The notes under the pieces are model-generated. The model saw only the letters and a list, made by a program, of their open reading frames with translations. It was not told the DNA's origin and made no database searches. From Clostridia bacterium (GTDB lineage: Bacteria; Bacillota; Clostridia; Oscillospirales; Acutalibacteraceae), in assembly GCA_017428625.1 (NCBI GenBank), contig JAFRQM010000021.1:49950-113949 (forward strand): DNA of 64,000 bases, written 5' to 3'. The position numbers were made by a program, and so were the translations under genes. Shown here piece after piece: positions 32,527-41,691 of this stretch (position 1 is the first letter of the stretch; every line of letters begins with the position of its first letter).

Positions 32527-33722
32527 TGCTTAATGTTTTGAACAGAGAAGATGCCGTCGCGCTTGTCAGAGAGAAAACAGCCTCTCTCTCACCGGGAACC
32601 GAAAAAGTGAATATCCGCGACGCGGGGGGCAGAATTCTCGCCTGCGACATTGTGTCTTCTGAAAATGTTCCGTCTTTTGACAGAACAACGGTTGACGGCT
32701 ACGCGGTCAATGCCGCCGATACATTCGGAGCGGGCGCTTCTATACCCGCGCAGTTTGAAATCGCGGGCGAAATACCTATGGGCGAAAAAGCGGATTTCGC
32801 AATAAAACGCGGGCAGTGCGTGAAAATTTCAACAGGCGGAATGCTGCCGGCAGGCGCAGACGCGGCTGTAATGGTTGAGCATACCGATTGTGACGAAGAC
32901 CTCTGCCTTATATATAAATCGGCAGCCCCTTATGAAAATATCACACGCAAAGGCGATGACATTGCGGAAGGTGAAACAGCGCTCAAAAAGGGGACGGTAA
33001 TCGGACCTGCGCAAACCGGGGTGCTTGCCGCGCTCGGAATAACAGAAGTTGAGGTTTGCAAAAAACCTGTTGTCGCCGTAATATCAACGGGCGATGAAAT
33101 TGTTACGGGTTCACCGGAGCCCGGGCAGATAAGAGATGTAAACACCTTTTTACTGTCTGCCGCGCTTAAACAATACGGCTGCGATGTTTTCGGATACGGC
33201 GCGGTCGCGGACAAAAGAGATGAAATAGAAACAGCGCTGAAAGAATGCCTGAAAACCGCGGATGCCGTGATTATTTCCGGCGGGTCGTCCGCGGGAGCGA
33301 GAGATATGACGGCGGATATAATCGGGTCTCTCGGCAAGGCGTATTTTCACGGTATAGCGATGAAACCCGGTAAACCGACAATTTTCGGAATTGTGGATAA
33401 CAAACCCGTTTTCGGTCTTCCGGGCCATCCGCTCGCCGCTTATTTTGTGTTCCGGCTTATAGTCACGGCTTATCTGAGAAGCGTAATGAATCTGCCGGAT
33501 GACAAACCGCTTTGCGAAGGCACGCTCGCCGCAAATATTCCTTCAAACCACGGCAGAGAGGAATTTCTCTGCGTAAGATTTGATGAAAACAAAAAAATTG
33601 TTCCTCTGCACACAAAGTCGGGAATAATTTCGGTGCTCTCCGAAGCGCAAGGCTTCATAAGAATTCCGAGAAACACCGAAGGCCTCGGCAAAGGAACGGT
33701 AACGGAAGTATTCAGCTTATGA
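32526..33722 (+). CDS. moeA: molybdopterin molybdenumtransferase MoeA
   Basis: 398 residues, full MoeA length. N-terminal FDRTTVDGYAVNAADTF, MPAG-like ISTGGMLPAGADAAVMVEHTD, central MoCF-binding domain with ISTGDEIV and ISGGSSAGARDM, and GLPGHPLAAYFVF. Inserts molybdate or tungstate into adenylated pterin. Overlaps tupC at one base and the next gene by ATGA. The window has two MoeA paralogs in tandem; in W-using microbes the paralogs may differ in metal preference. Confidence 0.93.
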   Translation: MLNVLNREDAVALVREKTASLSPGTEKVNIRDAGGRILACDIVSSENVPSFDRTTVDGYAVNAADTFGAGASIPAQFEIAGEIPMGEKADFAIKRGQCVKISTGGMLPAGADAAVMVEHTDCDEDLCLIYKSAAPYENITRKGDDIAEGETALKKGTVIGPAQTGVLAALGITEVEVCKKPVVAVISTGDEIVTGSPEPGQIRDVNTFLLSAALKQYGCDVFGYGAVADKRDEIETALKECLKTADAVIISGGSSAGARDMTADIIGSLGKAYFHGIAMKPGKPTIFGIVDNKPVFGLPGHPLAAYFVFRLIVTAYLRSVMNLPDDKPLCEGTLAANIPSNHGREEFLCVRFDENKKIVPLHTKSGIISVLSEAQGFIRIPRNTEGLGKGTVTEVFSL

Positions 33723-35596
33723 AACACAACTATTTAAACAATGTGCCTCTGTATGAGGCAAAAACAATTCTTTTCAATCACCTGAAAGCGTCGGGTTTCT
33801 CCTGCGCGACCGAAACGGTTAAGGTCCCGGATGCCTGCGGCAGAGTCATCAGAAACGCCGCTTACGCCGTTATATGCTCGCCTCATTACAACGCGAGCGC
33901 TATGGACGGTATTGCCGTCAGGTCTGAAAAGACTTTCGGGGCGAGCGAAAAAACGCCCGTTACTCTTACACCGGATGACTATACGGTTGTTGACACAGGC
34001 GACCCGATTCCCGACGGTTGCGACGCCGTGATTATGGTTGAGGATTTAATTGATGCGGGCGAAGAAAAATACAATATCATTTCCGCCGTGTATCCCTGGC
34101 AGAATGTCCGTCAGGTCGGCGAAGATATCTGTATGGGCGATATGATTGCGCCTTCGGGCACCGTTCTTACCCCCGCTTTGTGCGGGGCGCTCCTCGCGGG
34201 AGGCATAACCGAAATCGAAGTTGTCAAAAAACCGCTTGCCGGCATTATCCCGACTGGTGATGAAATTGTAGCGCCCACATCAAACCCCGGCAAAGGCGAC
34301 ATAATAGAATTCAACTCAACCGTCTTCAAGGGTATGCTCCGTTCATTCGGAGCCGAAGCGAAGGTTTATCCGATAACTCCCGATAAAAAAGAAATGATTA
34401 AAGCCGCTGTCGAAACCGCTCTTGACGAATGCGACATTGTTCTCATTTCAGCGGGCTCATCGGCGGGCAGGGATGACTACACAAGCGAAATCATCTCGTC
34501 GCTCGGCACCGTTCTTGTTCACGGCATAGCAATAAAGCCCGGCAAACCCGCGGTGCTCGGTGAGGCTCGTGGTAAACCGGTAATAGGCATTCCCGGCTAT
34601 CCGGTTTCGGCAATAGTCATTATGGATGAAATTGTCGGCGATGTTGTTTCGTTATATTACGGCAGAGCGCACGCAAAAAGCGAAACAGTAAAAGCCGTGC
34701 TCTCCAAAAAGATTGTTTCCTCGCTCAAATATACGGAATATGTCCGGGTTTCCCTCGGCGGAATCGGCGCAAAACTCTCCGCTTCTCCGCTTGTCAGAGG
34801 GGCGGGCGTCATTACGAGTTTTACCAAGGCGGACGGCGTTTTGATTGTTCCACAGGACTGTGAGGGAATCGAGTCGGGTGAAGAGGTTGAAATCCGCCTT
34901 ATAAGACCGCTTTGCGAAATAGAAAACACTCTTGTAATTACGGGCAGCCATGACCCGCTTATTGATGAGGTTTCAGACTTTCTTGCAAAAAAAGGCGCGT
35001 CTTTCAGAGTCTGCTCCACACACCAGGGCAGTATGGGCGCGGTTTATGCCGTGCGCGACGGTCTTGCCCATATGGGTGGCATCCATCTGCTTGACACCGA
35101 AACAGGCGAATATAACAAATCTTACATAGAAAAATATATTCCTTCGGGCAACGCCGTCTCCGTCAGGGGCGTCGGCAGAGTTCAGGGGCTTATGGTAAAA
35201 AAAGGCAATCCTCTCGGAATAAAAGAGTTTTCCGATATCGCAAATGTCAGATATGTCAACCGCCAGAGAGGAGCCGGCACAAGAATACTCTGCGATTACC
35301 TGCTTGACAAAAACGGTATTTCTCCCGATGAAATAAACGGCTACGGCAACGAGGAATTCACCCACACAGCCGTTGCCGCGCTTATTGCGGCAGGCAACGC
35401 AGACGCCGGTCTCGGAATTTACTCCGCCGCGAAAATGTATGACCTTGATTTTATTCCGATATGCAACGAAACCTATGAGTTCCTGATTGGCAGGCAATAT
35501 CTTGATAACCCTATGGTCAAGGCGTTTCTCAAAGTGCTTTATTCAGATGAATTCAAAGCCCATCTTAATGAAATGGGCGGCTATACGGAGGGCTGA
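33719..35596 (+). CDS. MoeA-like protein fused to PBP-like (LysR-substrate) domain
   Basis: 625 residues. The first ~395 are MoeA-like: YNASAMDGIAVRSEKTFG, DTGDPIPDGCDAVIMVED, IPTGDEIV, SAGSSAGRDDYTSE, GIPGYPVSAIVIMDE. The C-terminal ~230 form a periplasmic-binding-protein-like domain (TLVITGSHDPLIDEV, YVNRQRGAGTRILCDYLL, AVAALIAAGNADAGLGIY) that in other proteins binds an oxyanion or small ligand in the cytosol. The architecture is known in Firmicutes and archaea. It could feed or sense metal for the insertion step. Starts at ATGA with moeA; moaC follows. Confidence 0.9.
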   Translation: MKHNYLNNVPLYEAKTILFNHLKASGFSCATETVKVPDACGRVIRNAAYAVICSPHYNASAMDGIAVRSEKTFGASEKTPVTLTPDDYTVVDTGDPIPDGCDAVIMVEDLIDAGEEKYNIISAVYPWQNVRQVGEDICMGDMIAPSGTVLTPALCGALLAGGITEIEVVKKPLAGIIPTGDEIVAPTSNPGKGDIIEFNSTVFKGMLRSFGAEAKVYPITPDKKEMIKAAVETALDECDIVLISAGSSAGRDDYTSEIISSLGTVLVHGIAIKPGKPAVLGEARGKPVIGIPGYPVSAIVIMDEIVGDVVSLYYGRAHAKSETVKAVLSKKIVSSLKYTEYVRVSLGGIGAKLSASPLVRGAGVITSFTKADGVLIVPQDCEGIESGEEVEIRLIRPLCEIENTLVITGSHDPLIDEVSDFLAKKGASFRVCSTHQGSMGAVYAVRDGLAHMGGIHLLDTETGEYNKSYIEKYIPSGNAVSVRGVGRVQGLMVKKGNPLGIKEFSDIANVRYVNRQRGAGTRILCDYLLDKNGISPDEINGYGNEEFTHTAVAALIAAGNADAGLGIYSAAKMYDLDFIPICNETYEFLIGRQYLDNPMVKAFLKVLYSDEFKAHLNEMGGYTEG

Positions 35597-35597
35597 A

Positions 35598-36065
35598 ATG
35601 CTTACTCATATTAACGAAAACGGCGAAGCGGTAATGGTCGATATCGGCGAAAAACCGGTTACGCAGCGCACCGCGACCGCTTACGCGAGAATAAAAATGA
35701 AACCGGAAGCCCTCAACGCGCTTATAAACGCGCAACTCAAAAAGGGCGACGGGCTTGCCGCCGCGCGTATTGCGGGCATAATGGGCGCAAAAAAAACAAG
35801 CGAACTTATTCCGCTGTGCCACAATATTCCGGTTGACAAAGTCACTGTTGATTTTGAAAAAGAGAGCGACTGCGCTCTCGGCATTTATGTCTGCGCAAAA
35901 TGCACATACAAAACAGGTTTAGAAATGGAAGCCGTGACGGGAGCGTCAATAGCCGCGCTGACGGTTTACGATATGTGCAAGGCAATGGGTAAAGATATGG
36001 TGATAGAAGAAATAAAACTGCTCGAAAAAACGGGCGGAAAGAGCGATTATCATAATGAAAGATAA
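35598..36065 (+). CDS. moaC: cyclic pyranopterin monophosphate synthase MoaC
   Basis: 155 residues. Family sequences: MVDIGEKPVTQRTATA (~13-28), IMGAKKTSELIPLCHNIPVD (~59-78) and GLEMEAVTGASIAALTVYDMCKA (~111-133, in part). Converts the MoaA product to cyclic pyranopterin phosphate. Start ATG 35598 follows CGGAGGGCTGAA; a longer in-frame reading runs back inside the fused MoeA gene and is rejected. Overlaps moaA by 11 bases. Confidence 0.95.
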   Translation: MLTHINENGEAVMVDIGEKPVTQRTATAYARIKMKPEALNALINAQLKKGDGLAAARIAGIMGAKKTSELIPLCHNIPVDKVTVDFEKESDCALGIYVCAKCTYKTGLEMEAVTGASIAALTVYDMCKAMGKDMVIEEIKLLEKTGGKSDYHNER

Positions 36066-36990
36066 TTTCGGCAGAGAAATTTCATATCTCAGAGTGTCGG
36101 TTACGCAGCGATGCAATCTGAACTGCGTTTACTGCGGCAAATCTGACTGCACAAAAAAAGAAACGGAACTCTCTCCTGCGGTTATTGAAAAACTTGTGAA
36201 AGCGTTTGCTCATAACGGAATAAACAAAGTGAGAATCACGGGCGGCGAACCGCTTGTCAGAAATGATATCTGCGAAATTATAAGTCGGGTGAGCGCCGTT
36301 GAAGGCATCAAAACCGTTGCCCTTACCACAAACGGGGTGTATCTTGCAAAATACGCAAAACGGCTGAAGGAATCCGGGCTTGACAGCGTAAACATCAGCC
36401 TTGACAGCACCGACGGCAGCACCTACCGGCATCTTACGGGAGCGGATGTGCTTGAGAAGGTCTTTAAAGGAATTGATGAAGCGGAAAAAGCGGGGCTCAG
36501 CCCGTTAAAAATCAACGCCGTGCTGATGAAAGGCGTCAACAGCGACGAGGCGGAAGAACTGGTTAATCTTGCAAAAAGCAGAAAAATCGATGTCCGTTTT
36601 ATTGAACTTATGCCTTTTTCGGAAAACGGAGAAAACGCCTCTCTTATTGTGACGGGTAATGAGATACTTGAGAAATTCCCGTTTCTCACCCCCGTCGGAA
36701 GCGAAAACGGTCCCGCCGAATACTATACCGCGGAAGGGTTTACGGGCAGAGTGGGTCTTATAAACCCGATCACTCAAAAATTCTGTTCATCCTGCAACAG
36801 AATACGCCTGCTTTCAGACGGAAAAATCAAGCCCTGTCTCGGCTATGACACCGCTTATGATATAATGCAATTCATTGATGATGAGGCGGAACTTATTGAA
36901 AAAATCAAAGAAATAATTATGAGAAAGCCCGCAGGTCACGGCTTTGAAAACAAAACCCCTTCTCACGGGCTCAACAGAACGGGAGGCTGA
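36055..36990 (+). CDS. moaA: GTP 3',8-cyclase MoaA (radical SAM)
   Basis: 311 residues. The radical-SAM cluster is bound by Cys20, Cys24 and Cys27 (CNLNCVYC). The C-terminal substrate cluster is bound by Cys244, Cys247 and Cys261 (FCSSCNRIRL, KPCL). RITGGEPLVR is intact, and the protein ends in the Gly-Gly that MoaA needs for activity. It starts the pterin pathway from GTP. In an unbroken operon from tupA to the MOSC gene. Confidence 0.95.
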   Translation: MKDNFGREISYLRVSVTQRCNLNCVYCGKSDCTKKETELSPAVIEKLVKAFAHNGINKVRITGGEPLVRNDICEIISRVSAVEGIKTVALTTNGVYLAKYAKRLKESGLDSVNISLDSTDGSTYRHLTGADVLEKVFKGIDEAEKAGLSPLKINAVLMKGVNSDEAEELVNLAKSRKIDVRFIELMPFSENGENASLIVTGNEILEKFPFLTPVGSENGPAEYYTAEGFTGRVGLINPITQKFCSSCNRIRLLSDGKIKPCLGYDTAYDIMQFIDDEAELIEKIKEIIMRKPAGHGFENKTPSHGLNRTGG

Positions 36991-36996
36991 TCTGAT

Positions 36997-37437
36997 ATGG
37001 CAACTGTAATCGCGATAAATATCAGTGAAAAAAAGAAAACACCTAAGAAAACGATTCCCAAAGGTAAACTCAAAGAAGATTTCGGCTTTGAGGGCGACGC
37101 TCACGCCGGCAACTGGCACCGCCAGGTGAGTTTGCTTGCAAAAGAGAGTATTGAAAAAGCAAAGGGGATGCGCACGGACGGTCTTTGCCATGGTATGTTT
37201 GCCGAAAATATAACCACCGAAGGTATTGAACTTTACACTCTCCCTGTCGGCACAAAACTTAAAATCGGAGAAACAGCAGTAATTGAGGTTACGCAGATAG
37301 GCAAGGAGTGCCACGACGGCTGCGCCATAAGGGAACTGGTCGGGCAATGCATTATGCCGAAAGAAGGTATATTCGCCAAAGTTCTCGCGGGCGGCACCGT
37401 GAAGGCGGGCGACGAAATAACCGTAATTGACGGTTGA
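36997..37437 (+). CDS. MOSC-domain protein
   Basis: 146 residues, a stand-alone MOSC domain: GFEGDAHAGNWHRQVSLLA (~30-48), then NITTEGIEL, VGTKLKIGETAVIEVTQIGK and ECHDGCAI (Cys near 108 and 112). MOSC domains bind or sulfurate the molybdenum or tungsten cofactor. Six bases after moaA, so it ends the tup-moe-moa transcript; a new promoter starts over its stop codon. Confidence 0.9.
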   Translation: MATVIAINISEKKKTPKKTIPKGKLKEDFGFEGDAHAGNWHRQVSLLAKESIEKAKGMRTDGLCHGMFAENITTEGIELYTLPVGTKLKIGETAVIEVTQIGKECHDGCAIRELVGQCIMPKEGIFAKVLAGGTVKAGDEITVIDG

Positions 37438-37462
37438 TTTACATCTCGCCCGGTTGTATAAT
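37434..37462 (+). promoter_or_regulatory. promoter for flavodiiron protein
   Basis: TTGATT, 17-bp spacer, TATAAT; the -35 overlaps the stop of the MOSC gene and the ATG lies 32 bases past the -10 box. Confidence 0.65.
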
Positions 37463-37494
37463 ATCAGCAGAAATTTTCCGGAGGTATATTCAAT

Positions 37495-38658
37495 ATGGAA
37501 GTCAGAATCACGGACGATATCAGATATATCGGCGTAAACGATTATGAAATCGACCTTTTTGAGGGTCAGTATATGCTCGAAAAAGGTATGGCTTACAATT
37601 CATATCTTATTCTTGATGAGAAGGTCGCCGTTATGGATACGGCAGACAAAATCGCCGTTGACCGCTGGTTTGAAAACCTTGAAGCGGCGCTTGACGGCAG
37701 AACGCCCGATTATCTGGTCGTTCATCATCTTGAACCCGATCACAGCGCGGGTATTGACGCCCTGTGTGAGAAATATCCGAATCTGGAGGTTATCTGCTCC
37801 GACGGCGCGTTAAGAATGTTCCCGAACTTCTGCGATACTCCGCTTTCAAGGGTGAGTGGCGTCAAAGAGGGTGAAACTCTCTGCCTCGGCGCTCACACGC
37901 TGACATTTTATATGGCGCCGATGGTTCACTGGCCCGAGGTTATGGTTTCATACGACAGCAAAGACAAAGTCCTTTTCTCCGCCGACGCCTTCGGCAAATT
38001 CGGCACGGTTGACGCCGACGAGGGCTGGAGCTGCGAAGCGAGAAGATACTATTTCAACATTGTCGGCAAATACGGCAAACAGGTTGAGAACCTTCTCAAA
38101 AAAGCGGAAGCACTCGATATTGATTTCATCTGCCCCCTGCACGGCCCCGTTCTCTCCGACACAATTCCCGAGGTAATGAGTCTTTACAAAACCTGGTCCG
38201 CCTATGAGCCGGAAAACAGGGGAGTTTTCATCGCCTGCGCATCAATTCACGGCAACACCTTTGAAGCGGCGCAGTATCTTAAAGAAGCGCTTGAGAGCAG
38301 GGGCTGCCCGAGAGTTGCTTTTGCCGACCTTACAAGGGATGACATAGCCGAGTGTGTTGAAGACGCTTTCCGTCACAGCCACCTTGTGCTTATGGCTTCA
38401 AGCTATGATGCAGGCGTTTTCGCACCTATGAGCGACTACCTGCACCATCTGATTACAAAAACGTTCAGAAACAGAACCGTTGCCCTCGTTGAAAACACAA
38501 GCTGGGCGCCTTCCGCAATCAGAACAATGAAGGCAGAACTTGAAAAAATGCAGGGCATAACCGTGCTTGACAAAACCGTTTCAATCAAAACAAGGGTTAC
38601 CGATACGGTCAGAGCCGAGCTTGACGCCCTCGCCGATGAGATTCTCAAAACCGTCTGA
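37495..38658 (+). CDS. class A flavodiiron protein (O2/NO reductase)
   Basis: 387 residues. The metallo-beta-lactamase diiron site has His78-x-Glu80-x-Asp82-His83 (HHLEPDHSAG), plus VHWPEVMVSY (His ~147), SADAFGKFG (Asp ~166) and PLHGPVLS (His near 226). The C-terminal flavodoxin domain starts near residue 245 (IACASIHGNTFEAAQYL). Reduces O2 to water or NO to N2O to protect strict anaerobes, usually through rubredoxin. RBS GGAGGTAT. Stands alone with its own promoter. Confidence 0.95.
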   Translation: MEVRITDDIRYIGVNDYEIDLFEGQYMLEKGMAYNSYLILDEKVAVMDTADKIAVDRWFENLEAALDGRTPDYLVVHHLEPDHSAGIDALCEKYPNLEVICSDGALRMFPNFCDTPLSRVSGVKEGETLCLGAHTLTFYMAPMVHWPEVMVSYDSKDKVLFSADAFGKFGTVDADEGWSCEARRYYFNIVGKYGKQVENLLKKAEALDIDFICPLHGPVLSDTIPEVMSLYKTWSAYEPENRGVFIACASIHGNTFEAAQYLKEALESRGCPRVAFADLTRDDIAECVEDAFRHSHLVLMASSYDAGVFAPMSDYLHHLITKTFRNRTVALVENTSWAPSAIRTMKAELEKMQGITVLDKTVSIKTRVTDTVRAELDALADEILKTV

Positions 38659-38681
38659 ACAGATATCAATGTAAAAATTTT

Positions 38682-38712
38682 TTGAATTAATAGTCTACAT
38701 AAACCGATATAA
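38682..38712 (+). promoter_or_regulatory. possible promoter for orphan membrane protein
   Basis: TTGAAT, 19-bp spacer (long), TATAAT, 34 bases before the ATG. Confidence 0.4.
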
Positions 38713-38746
38713 TTGTAAATGGGTTTACTACAAGGAGATATTATAA

Positions 38747-40105
38747 ATGCCAAATAGCCAAGACGGTTTGTTTTTAGCTTTGATGATAGCAGTTCTAGTC
38801 ATCGTTTCTGTTTCTATCTTTTCTTTTATTTGGCTAAAAATAAAAAAATTGAAAGAAATAAATAAACAAGAAAGTCAAACGAATGCGGTAATGTTAAGTG
38901 AAGGCAAGAATCTTGTTGTTGAAAGTGATGAACTGTTGTCATTTATTGAAGGAAGACAGGATCTTACTGAAATAACCGACAGAAGAGTTATCAACCAGGT
39001 TAAGTCTCTATCGCCTAAAGCAGGCAGTTTGCTAATGAATACTTATAATGCTCAAAGTATTAAAAAATATGGTGAATCAGTAAAAAAGATTAACGAAGTA
39101 AATAAAAAGGTAAACGAATCCAACAACAAAGATAAACTCTACCGTGTTATCATCAAGCAAAAAGATGCCGTTTTGATTAATTCAAAAGAAACTGAAGGTG
39201 CTCAGAGAGCCATACTGAAAAAGCCGGGAAGTAACCGTATAATTGGACAGGCTGAACTGATGGAACAGTCCTACAACAATGCAGAGATGATTAATGAAGT
39301 TTCAAAGGCATCTCAGGTCTTCGATGCTGTAAATGTTGCAATGGATGTTGCTTCTTTTGTTGTTGGTCAATACTACATGAGCGAAATCAACAAAAAACTT
39401 GCAAATCTGTCTGATTCTATTGATTTAATAAAGCTTTTTCAGCAATCGGAATATCGTTCAAAAATCAACAATATACATAAACAGATAGTAACTTTCAGCG
39501 AACACTTTTCTGAAATAATGGATAATGACAACAGCAGAATTGAAACGTTGCAAATCTTAAATGAATTGAATAATCAGTGTTCTGAATTGCTCGGTCAAGC
39601 AAATGATATGATTACAAGTCTTTCATCTGCCTCATTCAGAAAGTTCGATGAATATGAGAAAAGAACGGTTGAAATAGAACAGTGGATAGAATACAGAAAT
39701 TTCCTGCTAGACGAAATGTGCTATATTGCGCAAATGATTTTCACTTTTAACAAAGGAGAAAAATCGGCTGAATTTTGCACATCTCTTCTGATGAAGCATG
39801 TAAAAGACAGCTATGAAAACAGCCATAATTTAGTCGCATGGCACAAGGCACAATGCGAAGCGGTTCAAATTGATTTTGATGAATCAAGATATAAGAAAAC
39901 AGGACTCAAGGCTTTTGTATCTGCACCCATAGGATGGTTTAAGGATGATTTTAGATACAGTAAAATTGATGGTGAATCAATAGAACGGATTGAATGGCAA
40001 ATGACCGAAGAAGTGCCTGTAAACAATCCACTTGAAAAGAATCTTTATAGAGAAGATGTGGAACTGATTGTTAAAGATGGGAAACTTTACTATTTACCTC
40101 AATAA
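38747..40105 (+). CDS. uncharacterised N-anchored coiled-coil protein
   Basis: 452 residues; not recognised. One transmembrane helix at ~9-30 (LFLALMIAVLVIVSVSIFSF) followed by KIKK, so the bulk is probably cytosolic. Residues ~60-180 are charged and helical with many Asn/Lys; ~185-215 (VFDAVNVAMDVASFVVGQYYM) may be a second hydrophobic hairpin, then long helices to ~360. The C-terminus (VELIVKDGKLYYLPQ) looks beta. Base composition is more AT-rich than the flanking genes and it has its own promoter and terminator, which suggests a transferred single-gene cassette. No defence or phage domain is visible. Confidence 0.65.
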   Translation: MPNSQDGLFLALMIAVLVIVSVSIFSFIWLKIKKLKEINKQESQTNAVMLSEGKNLVVESDELLSFIEGRQDLTEITDRRVINQVKSLSPKAGSLLMNTYNAQSIKKYGESVKKINEVNKKVNESNNKDKLYRVIIKQKDAVLINSKETEGAQRAILKKPGSNRIIGQAELMEQSYNNAEMINEVSKASQVFDAVNVAMDVASFVVGQYYMSEINKKLANLSDSIDLIKLFQQSEYRSKINNIHKQIVTFSEHFSEIMDNDNSRIETLQILNELNNQCSELLGQANDMITSLSSASFRKFDEYEKRTVEIEQWIEYRNFLLDEMCYIAQMIFTFNKGEKSAEFCTSLLMKHVKDSYENSHNLVAWHKAQCEAVQIDFDESRYKKTGLKAFVSAPIGWFKDDFRYSKIDGESIERIEWQMTEEVPVNNPLEKNLYREDVELIVKDGKLYYLPQ

Positions 40106-40155
40106 TCACTATACATAAAGGTTTCAAAACCGTATAAAAATGCAGAAAAACAGGT

Positions 40156-40183
40156 AAAAGGGCTGTTCAACGACAGTCCTTTT
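40156..40183 (+). terminator. terminator after orphan membrane protein
   Basis: Eleven-base-pair stem AAAAGGGCTGT / ACAGTCCTTTT (one G-T) followed by ATTATTTG. It lies 50 bases past the stop. Confidence 0.7.
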
Positions 40184-40188
40184 ATTAT

Positions 40189-40217
40189 TTGACAAAGTAA
40201 TACTGTTGATATATAAT
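40189..40217 (+). promoter_or_regulatory. consensus promoter for radical-SAM gene
   Basis: TTGACA, 17-bp spacer, TATAAT, 44 bases before the ATG; all twelve box positions match the sigma-A consensus. Confidence 0.85.
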
Positions 40218-40260
40218 TACTTTAATTCTGCTTTAAAAAGAACAGTCAAGGAGAACAGAT

Positions 40261-41667
40261 ATGACTGCAAAAGAAAAAGCCCGGCGCGCGGCGGCGTCTG
40301 TCGCGCTTGACGGAGTCCTCAAATACATAAAAAAATCTCCGGAAGAGAATTTTGTCAAAATGCTCAATCTCGTTGAGCGCTTTGCCGACGGCATTTTTCC
40401 GGAGAAGAATTTTGATGCCTTCCGCAAGGCGGCAACAGATAAAAACAATGTCTGGCACAATTTTGCCATGGGGCTTATAAACGACCTTGACCTTACCGCG
40501 CTCAAAAAAATGCTTCTCGCCATAGGGCTCGGAGCGGCTATTGACGGCACAAAAAAAGTGCGCGCCAACCGCGAAAAATACAAATGCAACATTCCGTTCA
40601 TCATTCTGCTTGACCCCACAAGCGCCTGCAACCTCAACTGCAAGGGCTGCTGGTCTGCTCAATACGGCAACAGGTTCAATCTTTCACTCGACGATATGCG
40701 AAACATAGTCGCTCAGGGCGCCGAACTCGGCACTCATTTCTATATGTTCACGGGCGGCGAGCCTCTTATCCGTAAAAGCGATATTCTCACCCTTTGTGAG
40801 GAAAATCCCGATTGCGGATTTCTTGCATACACAAACGCCTCGTTTGTCGATGAAAAATTCTGTGAGGATATGAAGCAGGCGGGCAACCTCACTCTCGCTT
40901 TAAGCGTTGAAGGCACCGAATACACAAACGACGCGCGCAGGGGTGAGGGCAGTTATGAAAGAAGCATGAAAGCTATGGAACTCCTCCGCAAACACGGTCT
41001 GTTTTTCGGGCTTTCCGTATGCTACACGGCTCAGAATGTCGATGCCGTTACGTCTGATGAGTTTCTTGATAAAATGATTGCAAACGGCGCTAAATTTGCC
41101 CTTTATTTCAACTATATGCCGGTGGGCAAAGACGCTGTTGAAAGCCTTATTCCTACACCGGAGCAGAGAACATTTATGTATAACTGGCTTCGCAAAATGA
41201 GAAACGGAGAAACGGGTAAACCCATATTCGTTATGGATTTTCAGGATGACGGCGAGTATGTCGGCGGTTGCATAGCAGGCGGCAGAAACTACTTCCACAT
41301 CAATTCGGCGGGCGATATGGAACCCTGTGTGTTCATACATTATGCAGATTCCAACATTCACACCGACACCATTCTTGAAGCGCTGCAGAAACCTCTGTTC
41401 CGGGCATACTGGCACAATCAGCCGTTCAATGAGAATCATTTAAGACCGTGCCCGCTGCTTGAAAACCCGCAGTGCCTGAGAAAGATTATCTCCGAAACGG
41501 GCGCCAAATCCACTAACCTTGAAGCGCCGGAGGATGTTGAAACCCTTTGCAGCAGGTGCGACAAATTCGCAAAGGAGTGGCAACCCATTGCCGATGAACT
41601 CTGGGCGTCTCGTGAGCACCCCAACCCGAAAACGCAGTATTACCGTGATATGAAAACGGATGAATAA
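40261..41667 (+). CDS. radical-SAM protein with Cys-rich C-terminal extension
   Basis: 468 residues. The SAM cluster motif is at Cys123, Cys127 and Cys130 (CNLNCKGCW) in a LLDPTSACNLNC context, with TGGEPLIRK about 45 residues later. The C-terminal part contains GGCIAGGRNYFHINSAGDMEPCVF, then PCPLLENPQC and LCSRC, the Cys spacing of SPASM/twitch domains that bind extra Fe-S clusters. The N-terminal ~110 residues are helical and of unknown role. No precursor peptide gene is adjacent, so RiPP maturation is not implied. RBS AAGGAGAAC. The TTG-started zinc-ribbon gene follows after 24 bases. Confidence 0.85.
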   Translation: MTAKEKARRAAASVALDGVLKYIKKSPEENFVKMLNLVERFADGIFPEKNFDAFRKAATDKNNVWHNFAMGLINDLDLTALKKMLLAIGLGAAIDGTKKVRANREKYKCNIPFIILLDPTSACNLNCKGCWSAQYGNRFNLSLDDMRNIVAQGAELGTHFYMFTGGEPLIRKSDILTLCEENPDCGFLAYTNASFVDEKFCEDMKQAGNLTLALSVEGTEYTNDARRGEGSYERSMKAMELLRKHGLFFGLSVCYTAQNVDAVTSDEFLDKMIANGAKFALYFNYMPVGKDAVESLIPTPEQRTFMYNWLRKMRNGETGKPIFVMDFQDDGEYVGGCIAGGRNYFHINSAGDMEPCVFIHYADSNIHTDTILEALQKPLFRAYWHNQPFNENHLRPCPLLENPQCLRKIISETGAKSTNLEAPEDVETLCSRCDKFAKEWQPIADELWASREHPNPKTQYYRDMKTDE

Positions 41668-41691
41668 TCACACATAAAGGAGGGATTCCGG

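Noticed and set aside
38747..40105. Phage or defence gene
   Set aside because: No recognisable phage, nuclease, ATPase or TIR motif is visible; only composition and isolation hint at transfer.
40261..41667. RiPP-maturation system around the radical-SAM/SPASM-like enzyme
   Set aside because: No short precursor peptide with a plausible leader and no export protease is seen within 2 kb on either side.
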